Source of the DNA: Arthrobacter sp. Y81
Lineage (GTDB): Bacteria; Actinomycetota; Actinomycetes; Actinomycetales; Micrococcaceae
NCBI RefSeq assembly: GCF_002929335.1
Contig: NZ_PJIL01000015.1
Span: 1-64,000 of the forward strand
Length of the DNA stretch: 64,000 nucleotides
Direction of reading: 5' to 3'
Shown here: piece by piece, positions 52,367 to 61,323 of the stretch
How positions within the stretch are numbered: the stretch's first letter is position 1
How the letters are laid out: every line of letters starts with the position of its first letter
Notes under the pieces: generated by a model
What the model was told of the DNA's origin: nothing
What the model saw: only the letters and a program-made list of their open reading frames with translations
Database searches by the model: none
Position numbers and translations under genes: made by a program

Positions 52367-53857
52367 ATGTATCCGATCTGGTATTCCATGACGATGGTGG
52401 TCCTCAGCATCGTTGTCCTGTTTTTCATGATTGTGAAGCTCAGGATCCACCCTTTCATCACCATGACAGTTGTCGCCGTCGGCCTTGCCCTGGTCACGGG
52501 CGTGCCGCTCATCGATCCCAAGGCCGGCATCTTCGCGGTGATGGAACCGGCCATGGGGAAGCAGCTGGGCCACATGGTGCCGCTGATCGCTCTGGGGTGT
52601 GTGATTGGCGAAATAATCCGACGCTCCGGGGGCAGCGAAGTGCTGGGCGAAAAGATGCTCCAGCGCATCGGAAACAAGCGCGGTCCCCTGGCCATGACCA
52701 TGTGCGGGCTTCTGGTGGGCAGCACCATCTTCTTCGACACCGCCGTCATTCTGTTAGCGCCGGTCACCATCGCCGTCGCCCGGCAGTCCAAGAAATCCAT
52801 CATCTTCTTCGCCATCCCCATGGCCATCGCTGTCCTGGGCATGCACTCCATCGTTCCGCCGCACCCGGGAGCGGTAGCCATCGCCACGGCACTGAACGTG
52901 AACTTCGGGCTTCTGATCATGTACGGGCTGCTCGCGATGCTGCCCGGTGTCGGTATCGCCTTCCTCTACTCCCAGAGGGTGGCCAGGAAAGTGACGGGCA
53001 ACGGCACCGTTGATATTGACGCAGCCTACGACGGCGGCAGCCTCACCGAGGGTACGCGGCCGGTGCCAGCCGGCGGTGCCGCTTTCGGGGAACCCGCAGG
53101 CAGCGGTGGCAACTCCGCCGCGGTGGCAACCGAGCCTGGCCGGTCCGCTACATTGACCGTGCTGGACGGGCACGAGCGTCCCGCCGTCGGGAAACTGCTG
53201 TTTGTCCTGCTGCTCCCCGTTGTGCTGATCCTGATCCAGACCCTCGCCGGCTCCCTGCGCCTCGGCGGACCTGCCCAGACGGTACTCGATATCCTGGCGT
53301 TCCTTGGCACTCCCTGGCTTGCGCTCACCATCACCGTTTTTTGTGCCTACGCACTGCTGCTGACGCCCAGGGTCCGGCGCGGAGAGAGCATCTCGTTCTT
53401 CGGGATGCAGGGGATGAAACCGGTGGGCGAAATCCTGGTCTCGACCGGCGGCGGCGTCGCGTTCGGCTCCATCATCGGTGCGTCCGGCGTGGGCAAGCAA
53501 CTTCTGGACACCCTCGCGGACGTTCATCTTCCGCTGGTGCTGTTCGGCTTTGTGCTCGCCGCAATCCTGCGGGCAACGCTGGGAACGACGACGGCGGCAG
53601 TCACCTTTGTTGCGGTACTGCTGGCACAGTCCTTCGACACGACGAGCCTGAACCCCAGTCAGCTGGCCCTGCTGGCCGTCGGTGTATCGGCCGGCGGCAT
53701 GTGCTTGTCCAACTTCAACGACGCCGGTTTCTGGGTGTTGTCCCGGTACTTCGGCATCAGCGAACAGGTGATGCTCAAGACGTGGACCGCGGGTGTGACC
53801 ATCATGGGCGTGGTCAGCGCAACGATAGCGTCGCTGCTGTGGCTCGCGGTGTCCTGA
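52367..53857 (+). CDS. GntP-family gluconate/hydroxyacid permease
   Basis: Inner-membrane proton symporter of 496 aa. GntP signatures are VKLRIHPFITMTVVAVGLAL, ALGCVIGEIIRRSGGSEVLG, GLLVGSTIFFDTAVILLAPV and IPMAIAVLGMHSIVPPHPGA; the end SPSQLALLAVGVSAGG-like LNPSQLALLAVGVSAGGMCL and FNDAGFWVLSRYFGISEQ is diagnostic. A hydrophilic Gly/Ala-rich loop of about 60 residues separates the halves. The ATG has AAGGAG 6 nt upstream. Gluconate, glycerate, lactate or a related acid is the likely substrate; no gluconate kinase is adjacent. Confidence 0.93.
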   Translation: MYPIWYSMTMVVLSIVVLFFMIVKLRIHPFITMTVVAVGLALVTGVPLIDPKAGIFAVMEPAMGKQLGHMVPLIALGCVIGEIIRRSGGSEVLGEKMLQRIGNKRGPLAMTMCGLLVGSTIFFDTAVILLAPVTIAVARQSKKSIIFFAIPMAIAVLGMHSIVPPHPGAVAIATALNVNFGLLIMYGLLAMLPGVGIAFLYSQRVARKVTGNGTVDIDAAYDGGSLTEGTRPVPAGGAAFGEPAGSGGNSAAVATEPGRSATLTVLDGHERPAVGKLLFVLLLPVVLILIQTLAGSLRLGGPAQTVLDILAFLGTPWLALTITVFCAYALLLTPRVRRGESISFFGMQGMKPVGEILVSTGGGVAFGSIIGASGVGKQLLDTLADVHLPLVLFGFVLAAILRATLGTTTAAVTFVAVLLAQSFDTTSLNPSQLALLAVGVSAGGMCLSNFNDAGFWVLSRYFGISEQVMLKTWTAGVTIMGVVSATIASLLWLAVS

Positions 53858-53863
53858 GCCAAC

Positions 53864-55053
53864 TCATGATGCGCCTCTTCCGCTTTCAGGACGCCACGTC
53901 ACGATGGCTGCTCGATGCTGATGCCCGGTGTGGCCGGTTTCCTGATCGGGAGCAGGCTCGGGCGCCCCGGCTTCTGCCGCCGGATCAGTCACGGTGAACT
54001 GGCCCATCATGCCTTCGTCTTCATGCAGGAGCAGGTGGCAGTGGTACATAGAGGCGACGTCCGGATAGGCGTAGTCCTCGAAGGACATGATCAGCCTGTA
54101 CGTTTTCCGCGGCGACAGATACACGGTGTCCTTTCGGCCCGAGAGGTGGTCCGGTGGCTCCGCGCCGTCGATGCTCAGGATCTGGAACTGGACGTCATGG
54201 ACGTGGACGTTGTGCGGGAACGGGTTGCCGTTCCTGACTTCCCAGATCTCGGTGACGCCCAAGGTGACGGTTTCGTCGATCCGGTCCATTGCCATCTTCC
54301 GGCCGTTGATCTCGCGGCCCTCCACGGTGAAGGACCGGGTCACGGAGGCGGCACGCTCGTCATGCGCGAATGTTGCCAGGCGGGGGGAAATATCTGCCGA
54401 TGCCTCGAGTACCGGAGCGGCCTGCAGCTTCAAGAGGTCGAAGGAATCCTCGCCGCCGAAGGCAAAGGGCGAGGCCACGGCACCGAGATCGGGCTTTGAG
54501 GAGCGGAGCATGGTGTCCTCGCCGGGCGCAAGCGAAAGCACGATTTCGGCCCGTTCGCCCGGGGAGAGCTGGATGTTGCGCCGATCCACCGGCGTTCGCA
54601 GCAGCCCGCCGTCGGTTGCCACGAGCTTGAACGGACGGTCATCGGAGAAGCCGAAGTTGTAGATGCGGGGCGGTGGATCCGTTGAGGAGCCGCAGTCGGA
54701 TCTTCTCGGTGGTGACCCGTGGACGGAGCCAGGCTGCCGTTGACCATGGTGGTGGGACCGAGCACCCCTATTTCGTTGCCGATATTCCGCAGTGACAGCT
54801 GCCCGCCGGCCGTGAATTGCTTGTCCTGAACTGATGCGGGCCGCCGTCCATTGCCGCCGGCAGGTGCATGCCATGCCAGTGCACACTCGTGGGCTCGGCC
54901 AGCTGGTTGGTGACATTCACCGCCACCTTCTCGCCGCGGGCAGCACGCAGCGTTGGCCGGAGGAAGGCTCCGTTGAAACCCATGGTCTCCGTGGCGCCGG
55001 CGTCCGTGAAATCGGTGGTGCCGGCTTGGGCCGTCAAGTCGAAGATCCGGGTC
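53864..55053 (-). pseudogene. Multicopper oxidase, deleted and frameshifted
   Basis: The 5' part reads LTAQAGTTDFTDAGATETMG, then EPTSVHWHGMHLPAAMDGGP (first copper motif HWHG). The 3' part contains NPFPHNVHVHDVQFQIL and VASMYHCHLLLHEDEGMMGQ, the third and fourth copper motifs. About 70 residues after DGGPHQ, including the HPHxHG motif, are deleted. The central region is spread over different frames (QDKQFTAGGQLSLRN, then TTEKIRLRLLNGSTPPRIYNF). The N-terminal signal region is also missing. It ends 6 bp from the convergent GntP stop. Confidence 0.85.
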
Positions 55054-55054
55054 C

Positions 55055-55114
55055 CGCTCGCAGCTGGTGATCCTCGCCTACGAGACCGGCCTGGTCACAC
55101 CCAGCCGCCCATAG
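55055..55114 (+). pseudogene. Response-regulator (NarL/LuxR) C-terminal tail
   Basis: Twenty codons read RSQLVILAYETGLVTPSRP and a stop, the standard last helix of NarL/FixJ-type response regulators (RxQLVIxAYETGLV). Nothing upstream belongs to the gene; instead the sequence runs directly into the truncated multicopper oxidase. It overlaps the end of the SorC gene on the other strand. Confidence 0.65.
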
Positions 55115-56141
55115 GCCGCGGGCGGGGTTTCGAAATCCAGTTCTGTTCGTGAAGCAGCTGCAGCAGCGCGTCGGCCGTGAGGTGGTCCGTAACCAGTTCG
55201 GAGATCATGCCGCCGCTGATGGCCGCTGCTATCGGCGCGACCTTTTGCCGCCCGGCGGCGACGGCGATTCGCTGCGGGATCCGCCGTAGTTCGTCAGCCC
55301 CTATTCCCAGAAGGAAGGGCGCCTCCTCGGTATGGACCAGCGACCCGTCCGCGCACAGAAAGTGGCCGCACAAATGCCCCACCGCCCCCTGCCCCGCAAG
55401 CACTTCCAGTTCCCGGGCAGTGACCGGACTGTAGACGCCGGTCCCATCGAAACGCTGCATCGAACCAACCCCCACCAGGGCAAGGTCGCAGCGCTGCCCC
55501 AGCTCCAGCGAACCGCGGACCAGTTCCGAGCCCAGGGCGGCGTCGCGCGCCGCTCCCGTCCGGTACACGAACGGCGCCGGCAGGGCACGGAACACCGCGT
55601 CCAACCGGGCGGCTATGAGCTGCGCGGTGTTGGGACCCCTCCCCTCTCCTGCGCTGCCTTCCCCTGACCCACCAGCTTCGTCAGACCGCCCGCCGGGCAG
55701 GCACCCCAACAGGTCAACCACTTTCAGATCGGGGCGATAGCCCGCTGCCAGGGAGTCGGCAAGGGAGGACAGCGAGCGGCTCGATGCCACTCCCAGAAGA
55801 CCAACACCCGCAAGCTGCGACTCCAGATAGCGGGCAGCGACGTAGCCGAGCCTGCTTGAGGTCCCGTACAGCGCGCGGGGTTTGTTCGTCGCCACCACGC
55901 AGCGGCGCAAGCCTGTCCGCCGCCCTAATTCCGCTTCCAGTTCCCGGACGCGGTCCACGGGCGGCCCGATCCTGAACTGCACAACGCCCCGGGCACGCGC
56001 CTCCGCCAGGAGTCGCGAGACACTGGGGCGCGAGAGATGTTCAGCCGCCGCGATGTCGTTCTGCAGCAGGCCGACAATAAAGTAGCCGCGTGCCACCCGC
56101 TCCAGGAGCTCGTCGTGAAGGTCCTCCTCCGCCCGGCCCAA
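55095..56141 (-). CDS. SorC/DeoR-type sugar-binding transcriptional regulator
   Basis: Regulator of 348 aa. An N-terminal helix-turn-helix (LQNDIAAAEHLSRPSVSRLL, AEARARGVVQFRI) is followed by a SorC sugar-binding domain with ASSRSLSSLADSLAAGYRPD, VYRTGAARDAALGSELVRGS and VGVGSMQRFDGTGVYSPVTA. It starts with TTG, immediately after an in-frame TAG; a later GTG would cut into the first helix. It lies at the 3' end of the ABC/GarR unit on the same strand and probably responds to a phosphorylated pathway sugar. Confidence 0.85.
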   Translation of the reverse strand: MGRAEEDLHDELLERVARGYFIVGLLQNDIAAAEHLSRPSVSRLLAEARARGVVQFRIGPPVDRVRELEAELGRRTGLRRCVVATNKPRALYGTSSRLGYVAARYLESQLAGVGLLGVASSRSLSSLADSLAAGYRPDLKVVDLLGCLPGGRSDEAGGSGEGSAGEGRGPNTAQLIAARLDAVFRALPAPFVYRTGAARDAALGSELVRGSLELGQRCDLALVGVGSMQRFDGTGVYSPVTARELEVLAGQGAVGHLCGHFLCADGSLVHTEEAPFLLGIGADELRRIPQRIAVAAGRQKVAPIAAAISGGMISELVTDHLTADALLQLLHEQNWISKPRPRPMGGWV

Positions 56142-56144
56142 CGC

Positions 56145-56261
56145 CTAGCCCACGCCCACGGTCACGCCCAGTTCGGAGGAGCGGCCGAGGACAGATGTGC
56201 AGAGCCAGCCGGCGCAAAACTGAGCAGCGCCTTGCCCGACTCGGCGGACTTCTTCGTTCAT
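56145..56261 (-). CDS. Possible 38-aa small protein, coupled to the GarR-like gene
   Basis: A frame starting MNEEVRRVGQGAAQFCAGWL and ending LGRSSELGVTVGVG begins inside the dehydrogenase stop (ATGA overlap). It ends a few nucleotides before the SorC start, filling the gap completely. This could be a true small protein, or the eroded end of another enzyme gene. The family is not recognised. Confidence 0.3.
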   Translation of the reverse strand: MNEEVRRVGQGAAQFCAGWLCTSVLGRSSELGVTVGVG

Positions 56262-57250
56262 TGTGGCGTCTCCTGAACGAGGACGGTCATGCTGGCGGCG
56301 GTGACCTTGGTATCGCTGAGGTTTGCGATGGCCTGCCGCACAACGGCAAGGTCCCGATCCCCTAGGCCTTGGTCCGTGAGTTTGCCGTAAAGCTCGGCGC
56401 CCGCGGAGGCCATCGGCACGGCGGCCCCCACGACTGCAGCGCTCTCCAGCACGAAGGAAAGGTCCTTGCGCATGAATTTCGCCGGGCCGGTAGGGGCGTA
56501 GTCCTTGGCCGCCAGCCGTGGTCCGACGAAAGCCAGCACACGGCTGGCGGCCAGCCCGCCGGACAGCACCTCATACAGTGCCCCGACGTCCATCCCCGAG
56601 CGTTCGGCAAGCTCAGCGGCTTCCGCGAGCGCCGCCGTCGTGCTTCCCACGATCAGCTGATTACAGGCTTTGGCCAAGGACCCTGCCCCGAGTTCGCCCA
56701 GGCGCCGGACCGTGGTGCCCATCGCCTCGAGGACCGGCAGGAGCCGCCCGAAGTGGTCCTCCGGTCCGCCGGCCATAATGGCAAGGGTTCCCCGCTGTGC
56801 CCCTTCAGTACCTCCGCTGACCGGCGCATCAAGCACCACGGCGTTTCCGCCGCTGGCTTCGGCAACGGCACGGCCGAAGGCCTGGACGGCCACCGGGGAA
56901 ACGCTGCTCATGACTGCCACAAGTGTGCCCGGCCGGGGCGGGGTCATACGCCACTCGGCAAGGAGGCCGGAGGCGGCGTCCTCGATGAAGGAGAGGTCCG
57001 GGAGCATAAAGATGATCACCGGCTCGTCCCGAAGGGCCGCGACATTTAGGGCGCGGGATCCGCCCAGCCGCATAAAGTCCTCAGCCGCGGCGCTCGAACG
57101 GTTCCATGCGGTGACTGACCACCCTGCCTTGAGGAGGTTGGCGGCCATGTGGGCACCCATCAGCCCCAGTCCGACGAAACCGGCCCTACGCGCTATGATG
57201 CTCTTCGCCGGACCGGGGGTCTGGGGTTTGTGATCGTTGTTCAATGTCAA
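56258..57250 (-). CDS. GarR/3-hydroxyisobutyrate dehydrogenase-family NAD(P) oxidoreductase
   Basis: Beta-hydroxyacid dehydrogenase of 330 aa. It has the cofactor motif GFVGLGLMGAHMAANLLKAG, the substrate-binding DAPVSGGTEGAQRGTLAIMA, and the catalytic lysine in GAGSLAKACNQLIVGSTTAA. Tartronate-semialdehyde (2-hydroxy-3-oxopropionate) and 3-hydroxyisobutyrate reductases share this form. The start codon is TTG and its ribosome site is poor, so the N-terminus is uncertain. It lies 54 bp after the ABC binding protein, suggesting a role in degrading the imported sugar or acid. Confidence 0.87.
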   Translation of the reverse strand: MTLNNDHKPQTPGPAKSIIARRAGFVGLGLMGAHMAANLLKAGWSVTAWNRSSAAAEDFMRLGGSRALNVAALRDEPVIIFMLPDLSFIEDAASGLLAEWRMTPPRPGTLVAVMSSVSPVAVQAFGRAVAEASGGNAVVLDAPVSGGTEGAQRGTLAIMAGGPEDHFGRLLPVLEAMGTTVRRLGELGAGSLAKACNQLIVGSTTAALAEAAELAERSGMDVGALYEVLSGGLAASRVLAFVGPRLAAKDYAPTGPAKFMRKDLSFVLESAAVVGAAVPMASAGAELYGKLTDQGLGDRDLAVVRQAIANLSDTKVTAASMTVLVQETPQ

Positions 57251-57304
57251 CCTTGGTTCATGGGCGAGTGCCCGGGTGTACTTGAGCGGGATCCTGCGGC
57301 CGAA

Positions 57305-58450
57305 CTATTTGCCCCAGATTTTCCGGTACGCGTCCTGGTAACCTTCCGGGTCCCAGGCATCGGTGGCCGTCGTGTTTTCCTTGGTGGAGACGTGGACCTG
57401 CGGGACGTAGCCGCTGGCGGGCTGGTTGTTGAAGGCCCGGTTGAGCTCGTCCACGAGTTGCCATCCTTCCGATTTCAGCGGTGACGGGACCGTGGCAGTC
57501 TGGTATTCGCCGGTCTTAATCCGCTGCAGTGCGGAGGAATCGCCGTCGCCCGCCCCCACATTGAACGGAGCCCCGCCCGCTTTCACACCGCCTGCACGCA
57601 GTGCTGCAGTCGCGTTTTCGTAGTAGACGTCGTTGATGGCCACGGAGTAGGTCCAGGCTTCGTTGTGCTTGCTGAGCAGCGAGGACACTTCCTGCGGCAT
57701 TCTTGCACTGACGTCGGAGAGGGGAACGTTGTCGTATTCCAGGACCTTGATGCCGGAGCAGGTTTCCAGTTCCTTCCTGATCATCTGCGATTTGCCTTCG
57801 GCAAACGGGATGGAGGAGTCGGTGAAGATGACGACGCCGGCCTTGCCGTTGGATTTGGCGATGACGAAGTCGGCGCTGATTTTCGCAACATCCTCAACCT
57901 TGGTGGTGATGTTGGTGAACAGCAGCGGATCGGTGCTGGGACCGGGCGTGGAGAGCGCCTGCCACGCTACCAGCGGGATCTTAGCCGAGTTGGCCTCGGA
58001 AACCTGGGCGGCTGTGGTCTTGGGGTCGAAGCCGCCGATCACGATGCCGTCCGGTTTCGTGGTCAGCGCCTGGCTGAAGGCACTCTGGATCCCGGCGGGA
58101 GTTCCCAGGCCGTCGATGACTTTGACGTTCCAGCCGATGGTCGCCGCTGCCTCCTGAAGTCCCTTGGCCACTCCAGCGACACCAGGATTGGTCATGGACT
58201 GGGCCACGTAGACGAGGGTTTTCCCCGCTGCGGCCTTGGGTCCTGAGGCGGGCCCATCCCACGGACTGTCCGTTTTGGATGCGGCGTCAATGGCCTTTTG
58301 CGCGGTGGCGACGACGTCGGAGCAGCCGCTGTCCCCGCCAGCGGTTGCGCCGGCGGCGGCTGACTCAGCCGAACCGCTGGTGCAGGCCGTGAGTCCAAGC
58401 GCCATGATGGCGCCGGCAGCGAGCAGCAGTCTTGGGGCGGAGTTGTTCAT
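57305..58450 (-). CDS. Sugar ABC transporter substrate-binding lipoprotein (RbsB-like)
   Basis: Binding protein of 381 aa with a lipoprotein signal (LLLAAGAIMALGLTA, Cys23). A periplasmic-binding type 1 fold follows, with KTLVYVAQSMTNPGVAGVAK, ALTTKPDGIVIGGFDPKTTA and YQTATVPSPLKSEGWQLVDE. The N-terminal insert with a Cys pair and Lys-rich DGPASGPKAAAGKT is typical of the CUT2 branch that binds sugars, polyols or autoinducer-like compounds. It follows the permease gene by 67 bp. The ligand is not evident. Confidence 0.9.
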   Translation of the reverse strand: MNNSAPRLLLAAGAIMALGLTACTSGSAESAAAGATAGGDSGCSDVVATAQKAIDAASKTDSPWDGPASGPKAAAGKTLVYVAQSMTNPGVAGVAKGLQEAAATIGWNVKVIDGLGTPAGIQSAFSQALTTKPDGIVIGGFDPKTTAAQVSEANSAKIPLVAWQALSTPGPSTDPLLFTNITTKVEDVAKISADFVIAKSNGKAGVVIFTDSSIPFAEGKSQMIRKELETCSGIKVLEYDNVPLSDVSARMPQEVSSLLSKHNEAWTYSVAINDVYYENATAALRAGGVKAGGAPFNVGAGDGDSSALQRIKTGEYQTATVPSPLKSEGWQLVDELNRAFNNQPASGYVPQVHVSTKENTTATDAWDPEGYQDAYRKIWGK

Positions 58451-58517
58451 GGTGAAGCCTTTCGGTCATGGAAAATTACCTAATGTGGTGCAGGGTGTAC
58501 GTGGTGGTGCTGCGGTG

Positions 58518-59624
58518 CTAGACGGCGGTGGTGGCTGGGGCGGCCGGTAGCCCCGCGCCCGTGGAAGGTCCTCCGGGAGTTGGAGGGCTGGCGTCGCCTG
58601 CGGCGGGGAGGTTGGGCGGCGGCGCGGCCACCGCACCGGCACGCAGTTTGCGCCGGGCGGAGTAGCCGGCAAGACCGACCGCAATCAGCAGGGTGACGCC
58701 GTTGAAGAGCGGGGTGACCCAGAATTGGGCGCCCAACTGGGAGATGCCGGCCAGGCCGATGGCCAGAGTGATGACTGCAACCAGAGTTCCGATCACGTTC
58801 GCGCGTCCGGGTTTGATGGCTGTAGCCCCCAGGAGCGCTCCCACGAAGGCGGGCAGCAGGTAGTCCATGCCGACGCTGGGGTTTCCGATCTGCTGCTGGG
58901 AGGCAAGCAGCACTCCCGCGACGCCGGTAACCACTGCGGAGAAGGCGAAGGCGTAAATGGAGTACCTCTTGGTGGGGATGCCGATCAGTGCTGCGGCGCG
59001 GGGGTTTGAACCCAGCACGTAGAAGTAGCGTCCCAGCGGCAGCCGTTCGAACAGTATCCACAGGATCACGGCCACGACCAGGAGGTACACGGCAACGATC
59101 GGCACGCCGGCGATCTTGGAGTCGTAGAGGTCCTTGAAGGACACGGGCAGCCCGCCGTCGCCCGGTACGACGCGGGCCCCGTTCGTGATGGCTCCTGTGA
59201 TCGCGTACAGCACGGTTCCGGTGCCCAGCGTCGCTACGAAGGAGTCGATCTGACCGAATTCGACCAGCAAGCCGTTGATCACGCCCACGAGTGCCATGAC
59301 GGCGATGGCCACGACGGCGGCGATCCCCCACGGCAAGTTGCTGTCGACGATGAGCTTGAGGACAATCACGTGGGAGAGCCCCAGCCCATAGCCGATGGAC
59401 AGGTCAAACTTTCCAGTGGCAATGGGAATCATTGCCCCCAGCGCCAGCAATGCCGGGATTGCCTGGTTGCTGAGAATGGCGTTGAAGTTGCGGCCGGAAA
59501 GGAATGTTTGCGGCAGGATCAGGGCAAAGACCGCGAACAGCACCATTAGGATCACGACGAGTCCATAGGGTCCGAGGAGGTGGGCGACGCTGCCCCGCTG
59601 GCGGTTGGTGTTCATCTGGTTCAT
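58518..59624 (-). CDS. Sugar ABC transporter permease (RbsC-like)
   Basis: CUT2 inner-membrane permease of 368 aa. It has about 10 hydrophobic segments, AIPALLALGAMIPIATGKFD and LSIGYGLGLSHVIVLKL near residue 70, then GNVI-like SNPRAAALIGIPTKRYSIYA and VGALLGATAIKPGRANVIGT. The C-terminal tail is Pro/Gly-rich and cytoplasmic. The ATG of MNQMNTNRQR has GGAG about 10 nt upstream and lies 7 bp after the ATPase stop. A Pro-rich tail of 35 residues is longer than in RbsC. Confidence 0.9.
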   Translation of the reverse strand: MNQMNTNRQRGSVAHLLGPYGLVVILMVLFAVFALILPQTFLSGRNFNAILSNQAIPALLALGAMIPIATGKFDLSIGYGLGLSHVIVLKLIVDSNLPWGIAAVVAIAVMALVGVINGLLVEFGQIDSFVATLGTGTVLYAITGAITNGARVVPGDGGLPVSFKDLYDSKIAGVPIVAVYLLVVAVILWILFERLPLGRYFYVLGSNPRAAALIGIPTKRYSIYAFAFSAVVTGVAGVLLASQQQIGNPSVGMDYLLPAFVGALLGATAIKPGRANVIGTLVAVITLAIGLAGISQLGAQFWVTPLFNGVTLLIAVGLAGYSARRKLRAGAVAAPPPNLPAAGDASPPTPGGPSTGAGLPAAPATTAV

Positions 59625-59631
59625 GTGAGGA

Positions 59632-61137
59632 TTACTCCGAAGTGAGAGCAGCACCGGAGGCGGCCGCCGTTAGGTTTGCGATGGACAGGTCAGCGCCGGA
59701 CAATTCCGCGGTGACGGTTCCCTGGACAAAAACGAGTGCCCGGTGGCAGACGTTGGCAACTTCCTCGAAGTCGGTTGAGATCATCAGGACGGCGAGGCCA
59801 TCCGCTAGGGACTCTTCCAGCAGCGTGTAGATGTCCGCCTTGGCGCCGACGTCCACTCCCGCGGTGGGTTCCTCCAGGATGATGAGCTTCCGGCGCGTAC
59901 TGAGCCAGCGGCCGATCATGATCTTCTGCTGATTGCCGCCGGAGAGCGTGGCAATGGCCACTTCGGTCAGCGGGGGCCTGACGCCGTACCGCTCCACGAG
60001 GTCCCCGGCGAGCTTCCGTTCGGCCCGCGGGCTGATCCAGGCGAAGGGGTTTTTGGTTCGGATGCCGGGATTCGGATGGAAGTTCTCCCGGAGCGTCAAC
60101 TCGGGGGCGCAGCCCTCCTCCATCCTGTTGCTGGTGACGAAACCGACGCCTGAGTCGACAGCTTCCGACGGCGTCCGGGGGTAATAGTTCTTCGCATCGA
60201 GCAGGACGTTGCCCGAAGTGATCCTGCGCGCTCCGGCCAGGGCCCTCCCGAGTTCCATGTGCCCGGCGCCGGTGAGCCCGACCATTCCCACCACCTCGCC
60301 CGCGTGGACGGAAAAGGAGACGGCTCTAGTCTGCGAGGTGGTGAGCTCATTGACTTCCAAACGCTGCACGTCTTTTTGGACGCCGCCGCCGGAGCTGTAA
60401 CTGACGGGTTTGTGGCCCACGATGTCCACCACCAGCTCGCGCGGGGATTTCTGGGCGATAGGACCGCTGTGGATGAGCCGGCCGTCCCTCAATACCGTCA
60501 CGGTGTCCGAGATGGCAAAGACTTCATCGAGGCGGTGGCTCACGTACAGCAGCCCATGCCCTTGGCTCCGCAGCTTTTCCAGCACGTCGAAGAGCCTGCG
60601 GGAATCAGCTGCGGGAAGGCTTGCCGTCGGCTCGTCGAGGACGATCACCGAAGCGTTCGAGGCCAGTGCCCGGGCGATGGCCACCAGCGACTTGTCCGCC
60701 CGGGTCAATTCCGAAACGTACCGGTCGGGTTCGAGGTGGGAGGCCACCGTCTGAAGCGCCTGGGCGGCGTCATCGCGGACCTGGCGCCAGGAGATGAATC
60801 CGCCAGAGCGGCCAAAACCTGTGCTCAGCGCAATGTTCTCCGCGATGGTCATGGAGTCCACCAGGCCGAGGTCCTGGTGGATGAACGCCATGTTCGCGCT
60901 GGCTTCCGCAGATCCCAGCGGGTGCCCGCCGACTGTGATGCGGCCGCTAGTGGGTGTGTAGAGTCCGGACAGGATCTTGATCAGTGTGGACTTGCCGGCG
61001 CCGTTCTGGCCGAGCAACGCATGGATGCTGCCGGCTTCCAGCGTGAGGTTGACGTCCTGTAGCGCCGCGTTAACGCCAAAGCGTTTGGATAATTCTTCGA
61101 TGTGAATCAGCGGCATCGCGGGAGGGGTGAGTCCCAT
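59632..61137 (-). CDS. Sugar ABC transporter ATPase (RbsA-like, two NBDs)
   Basis: Duplicated CUT2 ATPase of 501 aa. NBD1 has a canonical Walker A (LGQNGAGKSTLIKIL) and Walker B (VIVLDEPTASLP), but its signature is degenerate (ELTRADKSLVAIARAL). NBD2 has a degenerate Walker A (GLTGAGHMELGRAL) with a canonical signature (TLSGGNQQKIMIGRWL) and LIILEEPTAGVDVGAK. One composite site is therefore intact and the other probably inactive. The ATG has AAGGAGCG 6 nt upstream. It is the first gene of the minus-strand operon, 60 bp from a palindrome beside the iclR gene. Confidence 0.92.
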   Translation of the reverse strand: MGLTPPAMPLIHIEELSKRFGVNAALQDVNLTLEAGSIHALLGQNGAGKSTLIKILSGLYTPTSGRITVGGHPLGSAEASANMAFIHQDLGLVDSMTIAENIALSTGFGRSGGFISWRQVRDDAAQALQTVASHLEPDRYVSELTRADKSLVAIARALASNASVIVLDEPTASLPAADSRRLFDVLEKLRSQGHGLLYVSHRLDEVFAISDTVTVLRDGRLIHSGPIAQKSPRELVVDIVGHKPVSYSSGGGVQKDVQRLEVNELTTSQTRAVSFSVHAGEVVGMVGLTGAGHMELGRALAGARRITSGNVLLDAKNYYPRTPSEAVDSGVGFVTSNRMEEGCAPELTLRENFHPNPGIRTKNPFAWISPRAERKLAGDLVERYGVRPPLTEVAIATLSGGNQQKIMIGRWLSTRRKLIILEEPTAGVDVGAKADIYTLLEESLADGLAVLMISTDFEEVANVCHRALVFVQGTVTAELSGADLSIANLTAAASGAALTSE

Positions 61138-61194
61138 GTTCGCTCCTTGCAGCCCCAGTGCTGCCTAAATTCTGGGTGGTCACCAATGACCTGT

Positions 61195-61233
61195 TTGACC
61201 AATATCTTGTACTACGAACAATATGTTGGTCAA
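61195..61233. promoter_or_regulatory. IclR-type palindrome upstream of the ABC operon
   Basis: TTGACCAA (61195-61202) and TTGGTCAA (61226-61233) are perfect inverted arms. Their inner part, from CCAATAT to ATATGTTGG (61199-61229), is a 31-bp imperfect palindrome that also occurs on the other side of iclR. TTGACC on the minus strand may double as the -35 box of the ABC operon. Confidence 0.7.
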
Positions 61234-61280
61234 TAGCGAATTGCGTGCCGGGTCTCTGTCCGCGGCAATCCGCGTCTTAA

Positions 61281-61318
61281 AACAAACAGGGCCACCCCTA
61301 AAGGTGGCCCTGTTTGTT
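61281..61318 (-). terminator. iclR terminator
   Basis: Arms 61281-61296 (AACAAACAGGGCCACC) and 61303-61318 (GGTGGCCCTGTTTGTT) pair over 16 perfect base pairs with a 6-nt loop. On the minus strand the hairpin is followed by TTTTAAG. This is a strong intrinsic terminator for the gene ending 6 bp upstream. Confidence 0.9.
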
Positions 61319-61323
61319 GGAGG

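Noticed and set aside
51545..52573. 342-codon version of the VOC gene
   Set aside because: The upstream 150 codons cross the divergent promoter and part of the GntP gene; the ATG at 52114 has a proper ribosome site.
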